DNA of 64,000 bases from assembly GCA_004431415.1 (NCBI GenBank), contig QPMI01000510.1, forward strand, positions 1 to 64,000. Direction: 5' to 3'. A program made the translations under genes and the position numbers. Below are positions 58,001 through 64,000 of the stretch, piece by piece; position 1 is the stretch's first letter; every line of letters begins with the position of its first letter. Source of the DNA: Cyanophora paradoxa. Lineage: Eukaryota > Glaucocystophyceae > Cyanophorales > Cyanophoraceae. The notes below the pieces were generated by a model that was not told where the DNA came from, did not search any database, and was given only the letters and a program-made list of their open reading frames with translations.

Positions 58001-60241
58001 GAATCCGACCTCGGCCCCGCATGGCAGCACCCCGACAATGCCGCCGCGACCAGCGGCCGTGCACGGTATCCGCGACGGGCTCAGCACCCGCCATCGTCCG
58101 CGGAGACGGGCCTCAACGCACTGGCGGAGCAGGCGGAACGGGTCAGCGAGGAGGCTGCACGCCGCCTCGCGGACCCTGCGCCTCTGTCAGGCGCCGACCA
58201 GGAACATCTCGCGGACGGGCCGCCCCACGCGCCGCTCCAGTTCGACGCCGAGCACCCGAACCTGACGCCGCAAGTCTTTCGACCGGACGGGAGGCCCCGC
58301 TCGAAGCACTACAAGCGCCGCCAGCGCCGGTTCCTCAAGAAGTTCCTCGCGGGCCTCAAAGATTTCGAGGGGGAGCAGGCGATGGAGGAGCACCGTCGCC
58401 TGTACGCCGAGGCGCAGCTCCGCCGTCGCCAGCTGCGGGGTTGGAAATCCCGTCAGGGACGGTATTCGGTCGCGCCCCCGTCCATTCCCGACGCCGCCGG
58501 AGAGGAGAACGCCAACGGAGTAGGGGATGCCGCCGGGGACGCCGGCTCGTCAGGGGCATCACAGAGGGGAGGGGGGCAGCAGCGCGAGGAGCCGAAGTCG
58601 GACAACGGAGGCGAACGCAGCGATGACGACGAGGCGGTCGAGCGGGTACCAAGCGGCTTCGTAGCACCTCTGCAGGGACCCGCAGGCGACCGGGTCAGAC
58701 CGCTGGACGTTATCGTCGAGGGCGAGGTGAGGGACGTCTGGGCGGAGGGCCACCGCAGGATCGTTGATCCCCCTCCTCCTGACAAGCTCAAGCGGTTCAT
58801 GTCCGACGCGACGGCGATGGTCCTGGAGCAGCACAACGACCCGTGGTGCAAGCAGGTCCGGGAGTTCATCAACAACGGCGTTAACGCGGCTCGCTGTCGC
58901 GATCACCGCAAGTTGGAAATCCCCGAAGACCAGATCACGTGCAAGTGGTGCCTGCGCGCTAAGGAGGCGTACGCCGACATGATGGACAGCTACGAGATTG
59001 CGGACGGGGTCGTTCGACGCCTCCCGCCTCTGGCTGGCATGCGCTCCCTGGTTGTGGTGCCGGAAACGCTGCGGGAGATGATCCTCTCCGCGTACCACGA
59101 CGACTGGGCCCACCGCGGTGCGGACATCGTCGTGAGGCGCATCTTCAGTCGCTTCTGGTGGGACGGCATGACGTCGTCTGTACACCGCTACGTGCGGTCG
59201 TGCCCTCACTGCCAACGAGCGAAGGCGCGGCGGCGGCCAAAGGTTCTCTGCAAGATCTTCGAGGCGTACTTCCCAGGCGACCTGCACCAAGCCGACATCA
59301 CGTACTTGGACTTGTCGGTGGACGGCATGGTCGGCGCCTTCGTCAGCGTCGACGCTTACTCCAAGTACCCCGACGGGAAGCCGATCCCGGACATGAAGGC
59401 GTCGACGCTGCGTCGCTGTGCGGAACAGGCGCTCGCTGACCACGGCGTCGTCCAACGCTACCTCATCGACAATGGCTCACAGCTGATCCAGTCGGAGTGG
59501 TACAACTTCTGGAAGAGCAAGGGCACGCGCATCATTCGCGCAGCGGCGTTCCATCAGTCTACCAACGGCGGCGCCGAGCGCCTGGGACAGACGTTCAAGC
59601 GGCTGGTGTACGGGCTCTGCAAGGCGGCCGGCAAGTCGAATCGGCACTGGACGGAATTCGTACACCAGGCTCTCCTTGCGATGCGCACGGGCATCCACGC
59701 GGCCACGGGCTTCCCGCCGGCGGTGCTCCACTTCGGGCGCGACCTCACGCTCCCCGGTGACCTTCGCTTCGATCCCGACGAACGGCAACGGCCAACGGAC
59801 CCGACGTTCCTGAACGACCGCTTGGCGGGCCTTGCACGGGCGGCTGAGAGTCGAGCGGCAGCGGTAGCCGAGCACCGCAAGCGCTACAACAAGCGTTTGC
59901 TGCGCGCCCACGGCGGCAAGTCGCTGCGGCGCTCGTTCAGGAAGGGGGAGAAGGTTCTTTGCTGGTTCGAGGGCCTCAAGCGCGGCATCCACAACGGGTG
60001 GACCGGCCCCTTCGTTGTCTTACGGGAACTGTCGGACGGGCACCTGTACGCCGTAAAGGCGACGGCGGAGTCAGAGCGGCACAGAAGGACGAAAGAGCTG
60101 ATCGTCCACATCGACTTAATGATCCCTTACCGCGACAGACCGGCAAACGTTGCACGGAAACGGCGGCAGGGACGCCCGCCGCGGCCAGAGCAACCGCCGG
60201 CATCTCCGGGGGCGCCCCCGGAGGTGGCGGCGGACGCTTAA
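54902..60241 (+). CDS. pol: Pol: Ty3/gypsy reverse transcriptase, RNase H and integrase
   Basis: Reached by -1 frameshift at 54902 (the frame is open from 54848). RT motifs: FCIDYRKLN (about residue 404) and YVDDLTIF (about 504), the catalytic Asp pair. RNase H: TTDWSKQAMGA (about 667), YGAVEGEAMTLLWAL and HTDHEPLLSL (about 735). Integrase: HHCC zinc finger H-x-x-x-H...CPHC (about 1398-1437), then a D,D-35-E core with DITY (about 1464), LIDNGSQ (about 1522) and GGAERL (about 1558). The C-terminal GPFVVLRE module is of the usual GPY/F type; no chromodomain is seen. The stretch between RNase H and integrase (about 780-1330) is unusually long, Ala/Pro/Arg-rich and carries a repeated NL(D/E)S-x-LGPAW motif. 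Motif order places it in Ty3/gypsy. Confidence 0.9.
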   Translation, partial: SSSDRTGGAVPVRLLRPLYVPRGEAFVRCHVPDLRGQLPVQQDEVRITAFGSPDADPFDSAVVPRGDETPLLPPSFTVPTQLWSHASRTPRHLHVHICNPTRKPLHLSEGTIIGYAEFGHWEEGEFTPDSTPFPSGPSSTWTDDQRRAAARRILQAARPVVVRRRVGPKHFRRVARQRWPECFKRPDTNSGEQEQTPLTADEVQELEVALDKWSTRLERQTGDGAVEARAHIADLRCLVLRWRRDNLDPGGPQPPPAAVRQATMSTNAMDPPTSDKPPDEKSPKEAWKEALEALRAASRADALPETTSFQAERLTALLSRNKRSFTNRLDPRDLLKFEHSLQLQPGVDKVNLPLYTHPRRMSPTAEEATRKEIEKLLRDDLIEPSQAGYGSPVVLAPKKDGTLRFCIDYRKLNLLTERDVFPLPRIEDQLERLRKARVFSTCDATSGFWQLPLSEESRKYTTFIVPWGMYQWKVTPFGITNGPSAFCRAISSIMGPLLSTCVVAYVDDLTIFSSTVDQHLIDLEAFFAAVERGNLKLKPSKCRFMVREIELLGHRVSGEGVRKDKKKMDMIAKWPEPSTPENLHSFVGLTGYYRRFVRNYARIAQPLYDVLKHRDKPREPGGAPQSFVTLWDDRCREAFRTLQTALIDDVALPFPHFNDAARPFIVTTDWSKQAMGAILHQADDAGNVRPLMFSSRTNGDSERNYGAVEGEAMTLLWALKQWTHYFECNQPFEIHTDHEPLLSLRNTSTSQPPNRYLAKVAMYLQGYNYIIKHCKGTTNGAADAMSRAPLNHPVYNGAADGSEDAPGAAPGARGFAVPVPGDPDEPLGMYFVQLPREDPAREMASVARTAIEAARVLRAEKERRRIRRVQQKEARTERVPRELRNLDSTLGPAWRSAAQGGRRDPQEAPAVPAPRRPQTALDRSFEIADRMISSGMYRTRSSQATSTAAPSAVDVDEWLARTFPDGPPGDKPATSAPTTAVAEDGGPPVPVEAPPATAAPPSELRAASPGVDEADPAPTAQPPGRRRRALQNLESDLGPAWQHPDNAAATSGRARYPRRAQHPPSSAETGLNALAEQAERVSEEAARRLADPAPLSGADQEHLADGPPHAPLQFDAEHPNLTPQVFRPDGRPRSKHYKRRQRRFLKKFLAGLKDFEGEQAMEEHRRLYAEAQLRRRQLRGWKSRQGRYSVAPPSIPDAAGEENANGVGDAAGDAGSSGASQRGGGQQREEPKSDNGGERSDDDEAVERVPSGFVAPLQGPAGDRVRPLDVIVEGEVRDVWAEGHRRIVDPPPPDKLKRFMSDATAMVLEQHNDPWCKQVREFINNGVNAARCRDHRKLEIPEDQITCKWCLRAKEAYADMMDSYEIADGVVRRLPPLAGMRSLVVVPETLREMILSAYHDDWAHRGADIVVRRIFSRFWWDGMTSSVHRYVRSCPHCQRAKARRRPKVLCKIFEAYFPGDLHQADITYLDLSVDGMVGAFVSVDAYSKYPDGKPIPDMKASTLRRCAEQALADHGVVQRYLIDNGSQLIQSEWYNFWKSKGTRIIRAAAFHQSTNGGAERLGQTFKRLVYGLCKAAGKSNRHWTEFVHQALLAMRTGIHAATGFPPAVLHFGRDLTLPGDLRFDPDERQRPTDPTFLNDRLAGLARAAESRAAAVAEHRKRYNKRLLRAHGGKSLRRSFRKGEKVLCWFEGLKRGIHNGWTGPFVVLRELSDGHLYAVKATAESERHRRTKELIVHIDLMIPYRDRPANVARKRRQGRPPRPEQPPASPGAPPEVAADA

Positions 60242-61281
60242 GTACGCGAGGCGCTCCCTACGGTACATGAGGATTATTGTCGAGACGGGTGCGCGACCCT
60301 CGCAATCGATAGCCCTTGGGAACGGCGCGCCTAAGGCCCCTCCAATCTCGGGCTTCCCGACCGTGTCGTGCCACGTGGCCCACGCGTTTCGGACGATATC
60401 CGAGAAGAGGGCCGAAGTCCCACGCAGCGGCACCGCCTTGAAAGGCTCGCTAGCGATCGAACGGCATAGGATTAGGTCGTTGCGACGCGCGAAGCTCCGC
60501 TGCGATAGCGCCGCCACCGTTTCCTTAGAACGCGCAATGCGTGCTGCCGCAACTCTTTCCGCTTTTCTTTCAGGGGGACGCCCCTTTCGCGCACGCGCGC
60601 AGCGCACTCACGCGCGACGCGCGTCAGACCCTCGGCGGGCACGGCGGACGGGCGCACGTGGCGGGCGCACGCGGAGGGCTCTCCGGGCACGGCGGCGCGC
60701 CATCGGGGCGACGCGGCGGTCGTGGACTGGAGTGCCCTCAGGGCAGGCTATTACGGCGGCGCGGCCGAGGTTTTTTTGCCCGGTTTTTCCTCGAGCCGCT
60801 AGCGACCCCTGCGAGTACACATCAGGCCCCGGGCGGCTTTTCCATGTACACTCGCGGGCGGCAGTCCGCACGTCTTCCCTTCTCATGGATTCTTCTTTTG
60901 GACCCCGGCTTGGGCAGCTCGGGCTTGTTGGCTGATTTTAGTATGTATCTACTAGTTGGTATCTCTATTCATCTCTATTCATCTAGGAGGCCGCCCGGTC
61001 GGTGAGCGCGTAGGCTAGATAGGCGCTCTGACTCGAGGTTGGGACCTCACTTTCCCTCAACTCCACTAGCCTATCGTCTTGTGAAGTCGTATCATGGACC
61101 CCCGGCTTGCGTCCCGGGAGGATTTTTGTTCCCTCGACCCCACCGGACTCGCACCCTGTGAAGTCGTATCATGGACCCCGGCTTGCGCATATGTAGCTGT
61201 GACGATCCAATCCCCCTCTTCTCTATCCATATTTTTCTCTCTCTTGAGCGCACGAGGACGTGCGCTTGTGAAGTCGTATCA
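60242..61281. other. 3' non-coding region of the giant retroelement
   Basis: No convincing gene. Near its end TGTGAAGTCGTATCATG occurs three times (about 61080, 61157, 61267); the last copy runs straight into the 3' LTR. No clear polypurine tract. Confidence 0.5.
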
Positions 61282-61372
61282 TGTTGCAGTAGGCATATAC
61301 TACCATTATTCCAAGTCCCTGTAGACCTGTACCCCAATGATATCAGTCCCCAGCTAAACTATGCTGGCAACA
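61282..61372 (+). repeat. 3' LTR (91 bp) of the giant retroelement
   Basis: Same sequence as 29591-29700 without the 19-bp internal duplication, followed by GAGG. Confidence 0.7.
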
Positions 61373-62265
61373 GAGGGACGTTATTTTCATGATTTTAGCT
61401 TCAAGAACATAGACCAGAGGGCGAGGATCGACTCGGCGAGGGCAGTAGACGTGAGCAGGGGGTGGAGCAAGCAAGTGAAGAGCCTGGCCATGGGAGTGTG
61501 AAAACGCTGGGGCTATGAATATTGAAGGGAGAGGGGGGCCGCCGGCATGCGCAAGCTTATAATTTAGAGGAAGGGATATCGATGGGCCATCACCGCCCGC
61601 GGGCGCGGGTGGGCCTTCTCTCATTTTTCCCCCCATGGCCAGGCCTGGGCGAATTAACTGTTGATCATGAATCATTGAATCAAATATTTAATCCGAATAT
61701 TCGATTTCGATTCGAACTCAGGCTAGCGCTCAATTATGCGCGGCACTAGTACTAGTGCAGCTGATATCATATGCATGATCATGTCATGCATCTATATGAG
61801 CATGATCATATGAGCATGATCTCCGGATCCGCAGTCCCCCCCCCAGTCCGCGGCCCGGACGATATCGATATGCATATATATGACTCATGCCGCAGTGCTC
61901 ATGATCAATATTAGTGATCATGACAGCAAGATCAACGCGTGACGCATATGCACTGTACATGTGCTTGCATGCGTCGAAGTTCTAAAGGCGCCAATATCGA
62001 TGTTACTGGGGTCAAAAACAAATAAAGCATACAATATTTTTGTGGCTCAGAACACTAGAGCACACCACTAATATCAGACGATCACGATCTCGACGATCGG
62101 CACAGACGCGTCGAGTTCCATGACTTTACTCTGGTAAGTATGAAATGTGCGCGCGCACAAGAAACTTTGAAGGCGCGTGCGGAGAAAGAGCAAGGCGAAG
62201 CACTATGTATAGGTGGCCACGGCGACAGCGCCCCCGACCGCGGGGCCGCGACGCCGTCGCCGGCG
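61373..62265. other. Intergenic region with AT-rich GATCATG-type words
   Basis: No convincing gene. At 61740-61930 many overlapping TGATCATG/CATGATCA words form short palindromes. It lies downstream of the phosphodiesterase gene. Confidence 0.45.
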
Positions 62266-64000
62266 CTACGACTCGGAGTCCGAGACGAGGGGAGAGCCGA
62301 CGAAGCCCGGCGGGGCGGGGGCGGGGGCGGCGAGCGCGGGCGGGGGCGGGGGCGGCCCCAGCGCGGCGCGCTCGGCGAGGTGGGCGATGCCGCCGGCGGG
62401 CGCGGCGCTCAGGCTCTCCGAGGAGGAGGCGGCGGCGGGGCGGGGGCGGCCGCGCGCCCGCCCGAGAAGGAGACGGGCGGGCCGACGGGCGCCGCCGCCG
62501 GGGCCGAGCCCGAGGGCCGCGGGCTGACCTCCTCCCCGCCCAGCCCGAGGCCGAGGCCGAGGCTGGCGGTGCGGTACGGCTGGAGGCGCCGCGTCTCGGC
62601 CCCCGAGGCGAGGCGCTTCACGAGCTTGACCGCGAGGGCGGCGCCCACGAGCCGCTTCTTGACGCCCACCGCCTCGCCGACGACCTGCGGGGCGCCTCCG
62701 TGGGCCCGCCGGCCTTGAGGAGGGGCCGCGCGGGGCGCACCTGGGGCCGCCGCACGAGGAGCGCGGCCTGCTCCTCCCCGCTCCGCTCCTGCACGATCTG
62801 CCCCGCCCCATCAGGCGAGCCGGGCGGGGCGGGGCGGGCTGGAAGAGAGGGCCGGGAGGACGGGAGCGGGGCGGGGCGGGGCGGGGCGGGCGGGGCGCAC
62901 GGCGACGAGCTTCTCGCGGTTGGCGGCGACCATCTCCGCGAACTGCGCGCGCGGGGGGCGGGCGGCGGGTCGCGGTCAGCCCCGGCAGCGCGCAGATGCT
63001 TGTGCTCCCCGACAGATGCTCTCCTAGGCCCGAGAGGACACCGGGGCGGGGCGGGGCGGGGCGCGCCTTGCGCATGCCGGGGAGCATCTCCGCGAGGGCC
63101 GAGAACATCGGCGCCGTCGCGAAGTCCAAAAAGTCTGCGCCGCCGTCAGGGGGGACACGGCAGGGCGCGGCGAAGGGGGCGCGGCGGGGCGGGGCGTCTA
63201 GCTCCACGAGCTCAGCTGCCCGGTGCGTGGTCGGGTGGAGGGGGCAGGGGGGGGGGGGGGGGGGGGCGTGCGGAGGGGATGGGCAGCGGGAGGCGGGCGC
63301 GGGGCGCGGGGCCGGGGGCGGACCGAGGGTGCACTTGGGCTCCCAGGCGGTGGCGCGGTCCATGAAGGGCGCCGGCGCCATCCCCCGCATCCGCTCCTCG
63401 TCCCCCTGCCCGTCCCGAGCCCAAAGCCTCGGCGATGCGGCGGGGCGGGGCGGCCGGGGCGGGGCGGGGGGGGGGGCGGGCCTGGAGGAAGAACTCCTGC
63501 ATGACCGCCTTGTTCCACCCCCGCGACGCCTCCCACGGCTGCCGGGCGAGTCAGGGGGGGACGTCCGGGCGGGGAGAAAGCGGGGCCGGGCCTTGGCGCA
63601 GTTGGCGACGTCGGCGGCGTGCAGCAGCGCGTGCACCAGCAGCGCCTGCAAGCGCGCGCCCCGCCGGGTGAGGCCGGCGCCCGATCAGGCGGCCGGGAAG
63701 CCGGCGGGGGGCATCGAAGCAGGGCGCCGCTCGGCCTGTCGGAGCGGGCGAGGCGGGGGCGGGGGCGCACGCGGTGCTCCTCCGTCTCCTCGCTGAAGTG
63801 GCGCGAGGGCACGAGCGCCCCCGCCGCCGCCGACGCCTTCGCCCCCGCCACCGCCCCGTGCCCGCCCGTGCCCGCCGCCGGCGCCGGCGGCGGCGGGCCC
63901 GTGAGCGTTACCGACGGCACCCGGATCTGCTCGCACGGGGCGGGGTCGGGCGAGGCGGGGCGAGGCCGCGGGAGAGTATGAATCTTCTAGCCCCGCGAGG
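62266..64000 (-). CDS. 3'5'-cyclic nucleotide phosphodiesterase, C-terminal part (runs off the window)
   Basis: Minus-strand exons reproduce the C-terminal half of a class I PDE catalytic domain. LLVHALLHAADVAN (about 63600-63645) carries the metal-binding His/Asp. PWEASRGWNKAVMQEFFLQ (63482-63538) continues into GDEERMRGMAPAPFMDR (about 63355-63405). ADFLDFATAPMFSAL (about 63080-63135) and FAEMVAANREKL (about 62905-62945) follow. These enzymes hydrolyse cAMP or cGMP. The joining introns are short (53 and 76 nt) and begin with GC. The 5' part, with the HN-x-x-H metal site, lies beyond 64000. The exact stop is uncertain; 62266 ends the frame carrying the C-terminal SPLVSDSES. Confidence 0.62.

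Larger units (their letters stand above)
29591..61372 (+). mobile_element. Giant Ty3/gypsy-type LTR retrotransposon with two nested insertions
   Basis: Bounded by near-identical short direct repeats (29591-29700, 61282-61372) that start TGTTGC and end GCAACA and are flanked by GAGG on both outer sides (29587-29590, 61373-61376). Inside, in order: leader, small ORF, Gag, giant unknown ORF with terminal retropepsin, and Pol with RT, RNase H and integrase. Removing the nested Penelope-like element (about 7.2 kb) and MITE (about 1.4 kb) leaves roughly 23 kb, far above the usual 5-10 kb for this superfamily. I did not find a normal tRNA primer site after the 5' LTR or a clear polypurine tract before the 3' LTR, so the boundary call is a strong inference only. 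Confidence 0.7.

Noticed and set aside
63241-63270. G20 tract as a special element
   Set aside because: It falls in a predicted intron of the phosphodiesterase gene and is probably simple low-complexity sequence.

Overview
The window looks like GC-rich nuclear DNA of a microbial eukaryote, most likely a microalga. Coding regions are cut by short spliceosomal introns (about 50 nt, GT-AG), and one gene at the right end shows three GC-AG donors, which would fit a haptophyte. The lineage is inferred from these traits only. Most of the window is mobile DNA, much of it nested. 

Region by region. (1) 1-7.1 kb is AT-rich and virus-like, probably an integrated, partly decayed dsDNA algal virus (polinton-like virus, virophage or NCLDV fragment). 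It holds a broken tail-fibre-type gene with a C-terminal S74 chaperone domain, two tandem paralogues of an unknown structural-like protein (one broken), a zinc-ribbon protein and an intact S-adenosylmethionine-decarboxylase-like gene. AT-rich repeats follow, and a perfect 28-bp inverted repeat sits at the switch to GC-rich DNA. (2) 7.3-24.8 kb, minus strand, is a STAND/NLR-type gene: a Met-Gly-Ser-x-Cys-Cys N-terminus, a NACHT ATPase, pentapeptide repeats and a WD40-like propeller. A 10.7-kb foldback element with about 3.6-kb inverted arms and a core of ~710-bp tandem repeats splits it. Splice signals at the junction suggest the element lies in, or forms, an intron. (3) 25.2-29.1 kb holds a 215-bp TA-flanked MITE and a secreted or membrane-anchored subtilase gene with many introns. 

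(4) 29.6-61.4 kb is best read as one giant Ty3/gypsy-type LTR retrotransposon. It has very short LTRs (110 and 91 bp, TG...CA ends) flanked by GAGG on both sides. Its parts are a leader, a small ORF, Gag with a CCHC knuckle, a ~3,800-residue protein of unknown function ending in a retropepsin domain, and a Pol ORF (RT, RNase H, integrase) reached through a textbook -1 frameshift site. Two elements are nested in it. One is a 7.2-kb Penelope-like element with 0.82-kb direct repeats, an intron-rich ORF1 and an RT ORF with no visible GIY-YIG nuclease. The other is a 1.4-kb TA-flanked MITE between Gag and the giant ORF, whose interior resembles the arms of the foldback element. A small hairpin (core cGGGCtcGCCCaa) recurs in the leader, gag and giant ORF with five different but always complementary outer stems. 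(5) 62.3-64 kb, minus strand, is the 3' part of a cyclic-nucleotide phosphodiesterase gene that runs off the window.
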